Positions 24,607-33,296 are shown, numbered from the stretch's first letter. The stretch: 64,000 nt of DNA from Streptomyces sp. yr375 (GCF_900110755.1 NZ_FOFF01000016.1:1-64000), one strand, 5' to 3'. Program-made: numbers and translations. The notes: generated by a model not told the origin, from the sequence alone.

Positions 24607-25482
24607 CGCGCGACCCGTCAGCGCGGCCAGGCTGTCGCGGACGTGGTCGATGTGGGCCTGGACGTCGTCCCAGCGCTCGCCGTGCGCGCGCAGCAGCCGT
24701 TCCGTCTCCAGCGCGGTGCGCTCCTCCTGGGCGCGCGCCTCGGTGAGGATCTCGGCGGCACGCGCGTGTGCCTCGTCCTGGCCGCGCCGGGCCGACTCCT
24801 CGGCATCGGCGAACGCCTGCTTCGCCGCGGACAGCGCCGCCTCCGCGCGGCTCACCGACCCGGCGTGCAGCGCGTCGAGCGCCGCGGCCCGCTCGGCCGC
24901 CTCGCCCTCCACCGCCGTCCACTGCTCGGTGTGCTCCCGGTCCTGCTCGGCGAGCACGGCGGCCGTGCGTCGGCGCACCTCGCGCAGCGAGCCCAGGGCC
25001 TCGCCGCGGTACTCCTTCACCTCGCGCCGGGCGCCGATGCGGACCTCGTCGGCCTCGGCACGCGCCGCGAGCAACCGCTGCCGGGCGCGTTCCTCGGCCT
25101 CCGCGCGGAGCGCGTCCGCCGCCTCCTGCGCCTCCTGGCGCACACCGAGGGCGCGCGTCTCGGCGTCCGCGACCTCCTCGCGCGCCGCACGCCGCGCGTT
25201 GTCGCGGACGTCCGCCGCCTCTTCGAGCGCGAGCTGGAGAATGCGCCGTGCACGCTCCCCCAGACAGTCGTACGACTGCGGTACGAGCCCGGTCACGACC
25301 TCGCGCAACCGGTCGGCCTCCTCCGCCATCTGCCGGGCGAGCACCGTGAGCCGGGCGGCCCGTTCCCACGCGGCGTCCCGGTCGGCGCAGAGCGCGGCGG
25401 TGTACGCCTCGACCTGCCCGGGCCGGTAACCGCGCCTGCGAACGGTCACGAACCCCGGCGCCGACACCGATGCGCTGCTCAT
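24595..25482 (-). CDS. DivIVA/FilP-like coiled-coil cytoskeletal protein
   Basis: 295 residues. Residues 8-30 (PGFVTVRRRGYRPGQVEAY) resemble the short N-terminal DivIVA membrane-targeting motif. Nearly all the rest is predicted coiled coil, rich in Ala, Glu and Arg with heptad spacing (for example EEAADVRDNARRAAREEVAD). Streptomyces proteins of this form are often labelled cellulose-binding proteins, but the sequence says coiled-coil scaffold, probably at the membrane or hyphal tip. The start ATG 25482 has AGGGG seven bases upstream. The stop lies in a tandem duplication shared with the convergent MFS gene. Confidence 0.85.
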   Translation of the reverse strand: MSSASVSAPGFVTVRRRGYRPGQVEAYTAALCADRDAAWERAARLTVLARQMAEEADRLREVVTGLVPQSYDCLGERARRILQLALEEAADVRDNARRAAREEVADAETRALGVRQEAQEAADALRAEAEERARQRLLAARAEADEVRIGARREVKEYRGEALGSLREVRRRTAAVLAEQDREHTEQWTAVEGEAAERAAALDALHAGSVSRAEAALSAAKQAFADAEESARRGQDEAHARAAEILTEARAQEERTALETERLLRAHGERWDDVQAHIDHVRDSLAALTGRAPAE

Positions 25483-25654
25483 CCTGGAACCCCTCGCCAC
25501 CCGACGGACACGACATGATGATTTCGCGCATATCTTGATGGATCGGGCGTAAGTGTTCATAACGCGACACTCCGCAGGCAGGTTACGCGGCACAGCGATC
25601 GCTGGTGATCGCCAGCAATCGCGGGCGATCACGGATGGTCCCCCCACACAAAAA

Positions 25655-25687
25655 GGCCGGACCCGGTCTCTCCGACCGGGTCCGGCC
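25655..25687 (-). terminator. Intrinsic terminator with T-run after the Imm35/deaminase gene
   Basis: Perfect 14-bp stem GGCCGGACCCGGTC (25655-25668) / GACCGGGTCCGGCC (25674-25687), 5-base loop. Read on the minus strand it is followed by TTTTT, a rare textbook Rho-independent terminator for this genome. It ends transcription of the gene that stops at 25776. Confidence 0.92.
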
Positions 25688-25690
25688 CCT

Positions 25691-25754
25691 GCTCCACTGC
25701 TCTACCGCTCTACCGCTCTACGGCTCTACTGCTCTACTGCTCTACTGCTCCACG
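25691..25754. repeat. 8-bp tandem array (GCTCTACY x8)
   Basis: Eight 8-bp units of the form GCTCTACN (first and last GCTCCACN) fill the gap between the stop codon at 25776 and the terminator stem at 25687. Confidence 0.92.
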
Positions 25755-25775
25755 CGGATCAGCGGGACGTACGCC

Positions 25776-28409
25776 TCACAGCAGCCCGTCCCACATCTGC
25801 TCCAGCAGCACCGACCACCAGCTCTCCGGCGAACCGAGCGCCGCCGGGTCCAGCGAGGCCAACTGCGCCTGGAAGTCGACGGTCCAGCGCCCCGCCTGCT
25901 CCTGGTTCAGCCCGAACCGCAGCCGCCACATCCGCCCCAGCAGCGCCAGGCAGCGCGCGAACTCCGGCAGCCCGGTGTTCACGAACTGCGGCGGTACGGA
26001 CGCCCCGCCCGGCCCCGCCTCCACGGGCACGGCGACGATGTTCGCCGTCCCGTACTGCACGCAGATCGCCTTGCCGAAGTCGCTGCCCATGACGAGGTAC
26101 GAGCCCGCGTCCGGGGCCGGCCGCACACCCCGCTCGGCCGCCAGCTCCGCCAGCGTCGGCACCGGACGGCCCGGCTGGGCCTGCGCCCAGAAGAACGGCC
26201 CCATGTCCGCCGGCAGCCCCGCCACGACCAGCGTGTGCGCGACGACCGGCGGCACGCCCTGCCGGGACACCGCGGCCTGCTCGAACCGGAACACCGACGG
26301 CCCGAACATCGCCGCCAGCTCCTGCCCGATCGCCTCCGGCGGCACCGGCGGCGCCTGCTGCACGGGCGGCAACGGCGCCCGCACCGGCGCCGGCCGGGCC
26401 GGCCCGTCGGCGACCTGGTGCAACTCGCCCTGGTGGGCCAGGAGTTGCTGCATGCCCTGCTGCCGGCTCGCGTGGTCCGTGCCGTACGGCGCGATGCTCG
26501 TGATCCGCGCCTGCGGCCACTGCTCCCGGATCATCCGCGCGCAGTACGCGCCCGGCAGCTCGCACGACTCCAGCTCCGTGTGCAGCTCCAGCACCTGGTC
26601 CGGCGGCACGTTCATCGCCCGCAGCTCGTGGAAGATCTGCCACTCCGGGTGCGGCGTCCCCGGCGCGGAACGCCGGATCAACTGCTGCTCGGAACCGTCC
26701 TGCGCGCGATAACGCAACACGGCCTGATAGCCAGGTCCGACCGTGGGCAGCCCCTGCTGCTGCGGATACCCGTACGACGGCGGCGGCATCGGGGGCTGGT
26801 GAGCACCGGGAGCCATACCGGGCGCGCCAGGCGCACCGGGCGCGCCCGGGAAACCGGGAGCAGCGCCGGGAGCCTGCGTCGGCGGAGGCACGCCGGGACC
26901 ACCGGCCGGAGGCCCGGCCAGCATGGTCTGCGCGTGGTGAACGGCACCCTGCGCGCCCCCCGACGAGCCGTGCACGCCGGGCGCACCCGGCATACCCGGA
27001 GCGCCAGGGGCACCCGGGGCACCCGGAGCACCCGGGGCACCCGGAGCCTGCGGCGGCTGCGGCACGCCCCCCGCACCGGGCGGCCCCATCCGACCGGGGT
27101 CGGCCAGCATCGTCGCGGCCTGGTGAACACCACCGGGAGGCGTACCCCCGGGCGGACCAGGCGGATTCGGCGGACCGGGCGGACCGGGAGGCTGCGGCGC
27201 ACCCCCCGCCCCAGGCCCCGCCGGACCCCCAGGCCCCGCCGGACCCGTCAACCCCTCGCCCCCCAGGGCCGACACAAGCTGCGTGGGCACATAGCCGCCC
27301 GCCGGAGTACCCGGTGCCCCCGGTCCCGAAGGCGGCGGCGGAGGCGTGTTCCCCGGCCGCGCACCCGGCGTTCCCGGCGCGCCCGGCGGAGGCGGCGGCG
27401 CACCCGCACCACGCGGACGACGCGGCGGCGGCGCGGCCTTGCTGGTCGCGGCGTCCGCGATGTCACTGGCGTTGGGCGCGAGCGACCGCCCAGGCGCACC
27501 CGGACCGTCCTGAGCCGACACCGGCGGAGCACCCGCACCCTGCGGATACCCGTACGACGGCGCACCCGGCGGCGGAGACTGCGGGGACTGCGGCGCAGCC
27601 GGATCGTCGAGGGCGGGCGAGACCGCCGTACGCGGGAGTTGGCTGCCGCCCGACATGAGCGCCGTCTTGGCGTCCGGCGCTGCCGTCGGCGGCAGCGGCT
27701 CGTCGTCGGAACCGCTCAGCGGCGGCGCGAACACGGTCGCGGGCAGCGGTACGGAACGGTCGTCACCGGCATCGCCGTTGGTGTCCGTACCCGCCCACGG
27801 CGTCGCCCCTACGGGAGGCGCGGGAGCCGCACCGGCCCCCGGACCCACGGGCACCCCGGCCTGCGTCTGCGGAAGCGAGGGATCGAGCCCCCCGGGCACG
27901 CCCCCAGGCACCCCGGCGGCCGAGGCACTCTCAGCGCCCTCTCCCGACCCCTGACCTGACCCCTGACCCGAACCCTGAGCGGAACCCGGACCCGAACCCG
28001 GACCGGGACCCTGACCAGCCCCCCGCCCCTCCGTGACCCCCAGTTTGTCCGCCGCCTCCTGCAACCACTCCGGCGGCGACAGCAGGAACGACGTCTGGTT
28101 CAGGTCCACCCGTGCCGCGGGCGCCGGCGCCGCGTCGGCGGGGGCGTCGGGACGGCCGTACTCCTCCTCGTACCGGCGGATCACCTCGCCCACCGCCACC
28201 CCGGGCCACAACGTGGCCTCGCCGCTGTCGCGGGCGATCACCAGCCGCTGCGCGCCCCCGTCCGAACGGGGCCCCTCCGCGCGGTCCTCCGCCCACACCA
28301 CGAACCCGAGCTCGAACTCCCGCACCCGCACCTCACGGTGCTGGTACGCCGGCACATCGCCGTTGATCCACTCCTCGGCGCGCTCCTGCGCCTGCGCGAA
28401 CGTCACCAT
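25776..28409 (-). CDS. Imm35 - deaminase-like - SUKH-4 fusion protein
   Basis: 877 residues in four parts. Residues 1-90 match the YrhB/Imm35 immunity fold (FVVWAEDRAEG, QRLVIARDSGEATLWPG, VIRRYEEEYG). Residues 150-560 are a Pro/Gly/Ala-rich linker with collagen-like GAPGAPGAPG runs. Residues 575-690 look like a nucleic-acid deaminase of the XOO_2897/YwqJ type: LELHTELESCELPGAYCARM supplies the His-x-Glu and the two Cys zinc ligands. The last 165 residues look like SUKH-4 (FRFEQAAVSRQGVP, GSYLVMGSDFGKAICVQYG, ESWWSVLLEQMWDG). No signal peptide, so it should be cytosolic. It lies 8 bases after the WHH/SUKH-1 gene in one operon and ends before an intrinsic terminator. Having both a deaminase and immunity domains in one chain is odd; it may be a self-restrained toxin or a multi-specific immunity protein. 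Confidence 0.8.
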   Translation of the reverse strand: MVTFAQAQERAEEWINGDVPAYQHREVRVREFELGFVVWAEDRAEGPRSDGGAQRLVIARDSGEATLWPGVAVGEVIRRYEEEYGRPDAPADAAPAPAARVDLNQTSFLLSPPEWLQEAADKLGVTEGRGAGQGPGPGSGPGSAQGSGQGSGQGSGEGAESASAAGVPGGVPGGLDPSLPQTQAGVPVGPGAGAAPAPPVGATPWAGTDTNGDAGDDRSVPLPATVFAPPLSGSDDEPLPPTAAPDAKTALMSGGSQLPRTAVSPALDDPAAPQSPQSPPPGAPSYGYPQGAGAPPVSAQDGPGAPGRSLAPNASDIADAATSKAAPPPRRPRGAGAPPPPPGAPGTPGARPGNTPPPPPSGPGAPGTPAGGYVPTQLVSALGGEGLTGPAGPGGPAGPGAGGAPQPPGPPGPPNPPGPPGGTPPGGVHQAATMLADPGRMGPPGAGGVPQPPQAPGAPGAPGAPGAPGAPGMPGAPGVHGSSGGAQGAVHHAQTMLAGPPAGGPGVPPPTQAPGAAPGFPGAPGAPGAPGMAPGAHQPPMPPPSYGYPQQQGLPTVGPGYQAVLRYRAQDGSEQQLIRRSAPGTPHPEWQIFHELRAMNVPPDQVLELHTELESCELPGAYCARMIREQWPQARITSIAPYGTDHASRQQGMQQLLAHQGELHQVADGPARPAPVRAPLPPVQQAPPVPPEAIGQELAAMFGPSVFRFEQAAVSRQGVPPVVAHTLVVAGLPADMGPFFWAQAQPGRPVPTLAELAAERGVRPAPDAGSYLVMGSDFGKAICVQYGTANIVAVPVEAGPGGASVPPQFVNTGLPEFARCLALLGRMWRLRFGLNQEQAGRWTVDFQAQLASLDPAALGSPESWWSVLLEQMWDGLL

Positions 28410-28417
28410 CGGTCAGC

Positions 28418-29425
28418 TCACTCCCCCACACCCACGGACGACGACACGGACGACACCGGAACCGCCTGCGCGAAACCGCCGTCCACCATCAGGTTCGCCA
28501 CCGTCTCCAACTCCGGCGGATTACCGGCAAGGCGCGACAGGAAGACGTCGAAGTCCGCGCCGCACGGCAGCAGCAGCCGCTCCATGCGCTCGGCCGGCGA
28601 CCACCCCGGATCCACGTCCCGCACGTCGTCGTACGCGCAGAACCACACCGAACCGGTCCGCTCGCCCTTCACCTTCACGGCCAGCAGCCCGCCCTGCACG
28701 AAACCGACGCCCAGGTAGTCCTTCGTCAGATGATCACGCAAGCACTTGTTCACATACACCAGGTCGTTGACCGCGGCCTCGTCACGCACGGTGAAGAACG
28801 GCTGGTCCACCAGCAGCCCCAACTCCGCGTCCAACGCGGTGCCCACCGGCGCGCAGCCGCCCGCCGCCTTCACGAACGACCGGTACGCGCCCGGCAGCCG
28901 GTACCCGAGGTCCTCCTCGACGCCCTGCACCTGCTGCTCCGTCACCGCCACGCCCGACTTCGGCAGCCCGAAGTGCGCCGGACGCGTCTCCTGCAACGGC
29001 CGCGTGCCCCGCTTCGACTGGTCGACCACCGCCGTCGACACCCCGCCGTGATGCCGCAGCAGCGCCTTCACCTCGACCGGAACGAGTTCCAGCCGCCGCG
29101 AACCGACCGCGTGATGCCACGTCCAGCCGTGCGGGGTCGCCACCGCGGGCACCGTGTCCCACAGCTCGTGCCCCGACGCCGCGAGCGCCGCGTTCGCCGA
29201 CACGTAGTCCGTCAACCGCAGTTCGTCCACGCCGAAACCCTCCGGCGGATCCGCGATCTCCGCGACCGCCCGCGCGTACGGCGAGAAATCCGGGTAGCCC
29301 CGCTCGTCCACCCGCACGCCCCTCGGGTGCCGTGCCGCCCGGACCGGATCCGGGAAATGCACGACCTGCCCGGCATAGGCGGCGTTCGGCGGCGCGGCCT
29401 GTTGCCCGAGCCGACCTGTCGTCAT
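28418..29425 (-). CDS. WHH-nuclease-like / SUKH-1 (SMI1-KNR4) fusion protein
   Basis: 335 residues. Residues 98-130 carry the WHH nuclease signature of the HNH/EndoVII class (GWTWHHAVGSRRLELVPVEV, then LLRHHGG: His104, His105, His125, His126). Residues 160-315 match SUKH-1/SMI1-KNR4: VTEQQVQGVEEDLGYRLPGA, YRSFVKAAGG, a Phe-Phe-Val-rich core and a terminal Asp-rich helix. The start ATG 29425 has AGGGGG seven bases upstream; in-frame codons further up are unlikely. It is first in a two-gene operon with the Imm35/deaminase fusion. Joining a nuclease-like head to an immunity domain without any secretion signal suggests the pair acts inside the cell. Catalytic competence of the short WHH region is uncertain. 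Confidence 0.78.
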   Translation of the reverse strand: MTTGRLGQQAAPPNAAYAGQVVHFPDPVRAARHPRGVRVDERGYPDFSPYARAVAEIADPPEGFGVDELRLTDYVSANAALAASGHELWDTVPAVATPHGWTWHHAVGSRRLELVPVEVKALLRHHGGVSTAVVDQSKRGTRPLQETRPAHFGLPKSGVAVTEQQVQGVEEDLGYRLPGAYRSFVKAAGGCAPVGTALDAELGLLVDQPFFTVRDEAAVNDLVYVNKCLRDHLTKDYLGVGFVQGGLLAVKVKGERTGSVWFCAYDDVRDVDPGWSPAERMERLLLPCGADFDVFLSRLAGNPPELETVANLMVDGGFAQAVPVSSVSSSVGVGE

Positions 29426-29723
29426 GGCGGTTGCCCCCTGCGGCACTCTGTACGGCCCGCAGCGGCCGGTTCCGCTTCCGGTCCCGACCCACCACGCCCG
29501 TATCGACTGTCTCCAGCAATCTCGGACGCGCGTCAACCGCGCGCCTCACGGTGCCGACAGCCTATGCGGTACGACGACGGCGGTCATCGGCGCTCCGCTT
29601 CCGTGACCAGCCGTCACCCCGCCGTGACGGCCCGGCCGATCCAGGGCGTGTCGCACCGCCCCAGCTACCGCACCCGGCACGGGATTTGGCACCCTGTGAC
29701 GTCCGGGGGATGCTCGGGAGGGG
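29426..29723. promoter_or_regulatory. Divergent promoter region of the toxin/immunity cluster
   Basis: 298 bases between the SUKH-1 operon (minus) and the YwqJ-like gene (plus). No gene and no clear repeats. Both transcription units of the cluster must start here, which suggests shared control. Confidence 0.4.
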
Positions 29724-30338
29724 ATGACCAACATGAACGCGACACAGACGGGGCCACACACCGGCAGGTCCGACAACACGCACCACGGCACCACCACGGG
29801 CGACCCGCACACCGGCCCGTACGTCGGCACGGTCGCCGCCGGTCCGTACGCGGGTCCCGGCGGCGACCCCCGGATCGGCTGGTCCGCCACCGAGACCCCG
29901 CACGCCCCCACGCTCCGCCACCGCCGCGACGGCATACTCCCGACCGTCGCCGCCGCCCTCTCCGTCCGCGGCGCCACCACACTCACCGGCACCGCCGCGC
30001 GCGGCGACCAGCCACCGCCCCTGCACCCCCTCGTCCAGGACTTCCTGGACACCCTGACCAGCGCCCAGCGCGACCGTTTCACCGGCCGCTGCGCGGAGGC
30101 GCTGCTCATCTCCCGTCACATCGCCGCCGCCGACGCCGCCCGCAGCAGACGCGCCGCCCGCCGACCGATGACCAACGGCGAGGCCCGTAAAACCCTCAAA
30201 CAAGCCAAACTCACCACCCGCCGCATCCGCGAGGACGGCGACCCCCTGCACGGCAGCTTCGCCACCCCCTGCCGCGCCTGCACCGCCCTCAGCGACCACT
30301 TCGGCGTCCGCATCGTCAACCCGACGACAAACGACTGA
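29724..30338 (+). CDS. YwqJ-like deaminase-family protein
   Basis: 204 residues. After a Gly/Thr/Pro-rich first 65 residues comes a YwqJ-type deaminase domain. RRDGILPTVAAALSVRG opens it, GRCAEALLISRHI gives the Cys-Ala-Glu motif (123-125), and ATPCRACTALSDHFGV gives the second zinc motif Pro-Cys-x-x-Cys (182-186). All expected zinc and catalytic residues are present. Members of this family are usually C-terminal toxin tips; here the domain is almost the whole protein and has no secretion signal. GGGAGGGG lies directly before ATG 29724, so ATG 29733 is an alternative start. The next gene, 76 bases on, is a SUKH-3 protein, the classical partner class. Target (RNA, DNA or nucleotides) unknown. 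Confidence 0.8.
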   Translation: MTNMNATQTGPHTGRSDNTHHGTTTGDPHTGPYVGTVAAGPYAGPGGDPRIGWSATETPHAPTLRHRRDGILPTVAAALSVRGATTLTGTAARGDQPPPLHPLVQDFLDTLTSAQRDRFTGRCAEALLISRHIAAADAARSRRAARRPMTNGEARKTLKQAKLTTRRIREDGDPLHGSFATPCRACTALSDHFGVRIVNPTTND

Positions 30339-30414
30339 CCTCCGCCCCCCGCTCTCTCAAGCACCACGGCCCCCCGCCGGGCCCCGCACCACCAGCTCGA
30401 CGAACGAAGGGCAG

Positions 30415-30909
30415 ATGCACCCCGACCGCACCTCCACCACGCGCTTCCCCGTGACCGTCGACGCCGCCCTGCGCGCCGCCGGCTGGCAACCCGGACGCTG
30501 GGACATCAAACAGGCCGAGATCTGGGCCGACACCCTCCGCGAACACACCTCACCCGCCGGCCACCGGCACGCCGTCTTCCCCGCCGCCGTCGAGGCCTGG
30601 GCCGAATTCGGCGGACTCACCATCACCCCCACCGGCCCCGGCCGCCAGGTCGCCCCCACCACCCTGCACCTCGACCCCCTGCACGGCCTCCACCTCGCCC
30701 GCACCCTCGCCGACCTCGGCCGCGCCCTCGACACCGACGTCAGCCCCCTCGGCGCCGAGACCGACACCCACGCACTGCTCGCCATCGACGCCGCCGGCCG
30801 CGTCTACACCCTCGACCACACCGGCGACTGGTACCTCGGCCCCGACATCGACCAGGCCCTCGGCGCCCTCACCGCCGGCATCGAACCCGTCCGCCTGACC
30901 GCCGGCTGA
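30415..30909 (+). CDS. SUKH-3 family immunity protein
   Basis: 164 residues with the SUKH-3 pattern: FPVTVDAALRAAGWQPGR, an acidic helix (WADTLREH), FPAAVEAWAEFGGLTI, and a C-terminal strand-rich part ending VYTLDHTGDWYLGPDIDQAL. SUKH proteins bind and neutralise nuclease or deaminase toxins. Here the likely partner is the YwqJ-like deaminase just upstream on the same strand. GAAGGG lies a few bases before the ATG. The 76-base gap would allow an extra promoter. An 8-bp repeat array and a convergent kinase gene follow. Confidence 0.82.
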   Translation: MHPDRTSTTRFPVTVDAALRAAGWQPGRWDIKQAEIWADTLREHTSPAGHRHAVFPAAVEAWAEFGGLTITPTGPGRQVAPTTLHLDPLHGLHLARTLADLGRALDTDVSPLGAETDTHALLAIDAAGRVYTLDHTGDWYLGPDIDQALGALTAGIEPVRLTAG

Positions 30910-30915
30910 GCCCCC

Positions 30916-30939
30916 ACGCACACACGCACACACGCACAC
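30916..30939. repeat. 8-bp tandem array (ACGCACAC x3)
   Basis: Three perfect copies of ACGCACAC plus ACG, between the convergent stops at 30909 and 30954. Confidence 0.88.
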
Positions 30940-30953
30940 ACGAGAGAACCGGC

Positions 30954-32240
30954 CTACGCCGCCGCCGGGATCACCGCCGACACCCGGTAGCCCCCCGCCT
31001 CCGTCGGCCCCGACACGAACACCCCACCCAACGCCACCACCCGCTCCTTCATCCCCACCAGGCCATTCCCCCCCGACGGCAGCCCCGCCGCCGACGCCGA
31101 CCCCACCTCCGGCGGCGGACCGTTCTCCACCTGCATCGCGATCTCCGCCACCCGGTGCGCCAACCGCACCCGCGTCTTCGCACCCGCCGCATGCTTGTGG
31201 ACGTTCGTCAGCGCCTCCTGCACCACCCGGTACGCCGTCTGCTCGATCTCCGGCGCGTACGACCGCGTCTCCCCCTCCACCGACAGCTCCACCACCATCC
31301 CCGCAGCCGCCGACTGCCCCACCAACTCCTCCAGCTCCCCCAGCGAAGGCCCGTCCCCCTCCACCGCCACCGCGGCCACCGCCACCGCCACCAACGGCAC
31401 CGACGCCGACCGCTCCCGCGGACCGCCGCTGCGCAACACCCCCAGCATCTCCCGCAGCTCGGTCAACGCCTGCCGCCCCATGTCCCCCACCAGAGCCGCG
31501 TTACGCACCGCCTTCTCGGGATCCTTCGGCGCGATCGCCTGCAACGCGGCGGCATGCACGACCATCAGACTCACCCGATGCGCGACGACGTCGTGCATCT
31601 CCCGCGCGATCCGGGTCCGCTCCTCACCGCGCGCCCACTCCGCCCGCTCCTCCGCCCGCTCCGCGAGCAACTGCAACTCCCGCTCCAGGCTGTCCGCCCG
31701 CTCCCGCAGGCTCTCCATCAGCCGCCGCCACGCCCCGATGTACAGCCCGAGCAACAGCGGCGGCGCGGTGAGCCCCAGCGACGTCGCGATCGCGGCGAAC
31801 GGAACGAACCAGTCCCCCAGCGTCAACGTCCCCCGCGCCATACTCTGCCGCACCCGCACGAACGTCACGATCAGCGTGCCCACGAGCTGCATCCCCGCGA
31901 GCGAGACGATCATCCGCCGAGGCAGTTCGGACGCCGCGAGCGTGTACAGCCCGACGATGCCCATCAGGAAGCCCATCTGAGCCGGCGTGACGGCGATCGC
32001 CACCAGCACCACGGCGATGGGCCACTTCCGCCGCACCACCAACACCGACCCGGCCAGCAGCCCGAACACGACCCCCACCACGGTCGGGATCCCCGCGTCC
32101 CGCGCGAACGGGATCCCCTCCACCGCGCACTCCACCGCGGACACGACCCCCAAACTCCAGTCGAACGCCGCGCTGCGCCACCTGGTCCACCACAACGGCC
32201 CTCCCCGGGCCGCCGCGTCCTCTTCCCCCGTCGTGGTCAT
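30954..32240 (-). CDS. Orphan sensor histidine kinase, NarL/DesK (HisKA_3) type
   Basis: 428 residues: five or six membrane segments in the first 170 residues, with no large extracytoplasmic loop. A short coiled coil (SLERELQLLAERAEER) leads to the HisKA_3 domain with phosphorylated His216 (IAREMHDVVAHRVS), and the HATPase domain has an N-box (EALTNVHKHA) and G-box (GGNGLVGMKERV). Kinases of this class phosphorylate LuxR-type response regulators. None lies next to it, so it is an orphan in this window. GGGGGC lies just before the ATG. The membrane-embedded sensor suggests it reads the membrane state or a lipophilic signal. Confidence 0.93.
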   Translation of the reverse strand: MTTTGEEDAAARGGPLWWTRWRSAAFDWSLGVVSAVECAVEGIPFARDAGIPTVVGVVFGLLAGSVLVVRRKWPIAVVLVAIAVTPAQMGFLMGIVGLYTLAASELPRRMIVSLAGMQLVGTLIVTFVRVRQSMARGTLTLGDWFVPFAAIATSLGLTAPPLLLGLYIGAWRRLMESLRERADSLERELQLLAERAEERAEWARGEERTRIAREMHDVVAHRVSLMVVHAAALQAIAPKDPEKAVRNAALVGDMGRQALTELREMLGVLRSGGPRERSASVPLVAVAVAAVAVEGDGPSLGELEELVGQSAAAGMVVELSVEGETRSYAPEIEQTAYRVVQEALTNVHKHAAGAKTRVRLAHRVAEIAMQVENGPPPEVGSASAAGLPSGGNGLVGMKERVVALGGVFVSGPTEAGGYRVSAVIPAAA

Positions 32241-32400
32241 GCCCCCAGCCTACGGGCGCGCCCCCCGCCTTTTCCGGCGACCTTCCCCCACCACCCCACA
32301 CCACGCGCCGCAACCGAACACCATCGAAACCCACCGATATCACTCGAACTGGTGAACCACACCCGTTCAAGGCCGGAACCCGCCATTCCGGCCGGACGGT

Positions 32401-33288
32401 ATGCGTATGACACATGCACTCGGCAAGTACGGGGACTTCGAGAAACTGCGGGGACAGGCGGTCGCGCTGCGGCGCGAGGGCCTCAGCCGACGGCAGATCC
32501 GCGACCGGCTCTACGTCGACAACAACGACATCCTCAACCGACTCCTGGAAGGCGAGCCGCCTCCGGACTGGACGAAGCGCCCGAACGCGAAGGACGACCT
32601 CAGGGACAAGGCACGGGAGCTACGGCTCCAGGGCTTGACGTACGACCAGATCCAGGTGGAGCTGGGGTGCTCGAAGAGTTCGATCTCGCTTTGGGTACGG
32701 GATCTGCCGAAGCCGGAGCGACGGGACTCTGCGGAGCAGGCCAGGCTGGCCGGCCGAAAGCGATGGGAGCACGAACTGGCGGTACGGGACGAGGCCCGGC
32801 AGCAAACCAAAGCGGCGGCGGCAGAGCAGATCGGCAAGATGTCCGACCGTGACCTGTTCATGGCGGGCGTCGCCCTCTACTGGGCCGAGGGCGGCAAGGA
32901 CAAGCCATACGCCAGGCGTGAGAGCGTGCAGTTCGTCAACAGTGACCCTGGGGTGATCAGGGTCTACATGGCCTGGCTGGACCTGCTCGGAGTGGACCGC
33001 GAGCGCCTCCGCTACCGGGTGATGATCCACATGACGGCTGACGTCGAGGGTGCCAATCGCTACTGGGCCGACCTCGTCGGTGTGAACGTCTCCCTGTTCC
33101 AGAGGACGACCATCAAGAAACACAACCCCAAGACCGTCCGCAAGAATGTGGGCGAGAACTACCGGGGTTGTCTTGTGATCGGCGTTTTACAGGGAGCCGA
33201 GCTGTACCGCCGCATCGAAGGATGGTGGTCCGGGATCGTGGAATCCGCCGGGCGGGATCATGCCCTCTTCGCCTCCGGTAAGGTTTGA
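32401..33288 (+). CDS. Double-HTH protein with LAGLIDADG-like C-terminal domain
   Basis: 295 residues. Residues 15-48 (LRREGLSRRQIRDRLYVD) and 67-100 (LRLQGLTYDQIQVELGC, SKSSISLWVRDLP) are two resolvase-like helix-turn-helix units. From residue 150 the sequence (DLFMAGVALYWAEGGKDK, QFVNSDPGVIRVYMAWLDLL) recalls one half of a LAGLIDADG endonuclease fold, ending with GCLVIGVLQGAELYRRIEGW. Related proteins are common in actinomycetes, with no function known to me. No ribosome site is visible before ATG 32401 (32407 and 32413 are alternatives), so the mRNA may be leaderless. The stop is only eight bases before tRNA-Gln. Confidence 0.7.
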   Translation: MRMTHALGKYGDFEKLRGQAVALRREGLSRRQIRDRLYVDNNDILNRLLEGEPPPDWTKRPNAKDDLRDKARELRLQGLTYDQIQVELGCSKSSISLWVRDLPKPERRDSAEQARLAGRKRWEHELAVRDEARQQTKAAAAEQIGKMSDRDLFMAGVALYWAEGGKDKPYARRESVQFVNSDPGVIRVYMAWLDLLGVDRERLRYRVMIHMTADVEGANRYWADLVGVNVSLFQRTTIKKHNPKTVRKNVGENYRGCLVIGVLQGAELYRRIEGWWSGIVESAGRDHALFASGKV

Positions 33289-33296
33289 GGCAGCAA

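Noticed and set aside
25776..28409. Collagen-like surface protein
   Set aside because: The Gly-Pro-Ala runs are a linker between recognisable immunity and deaminase domains, and there is no secretion signal.
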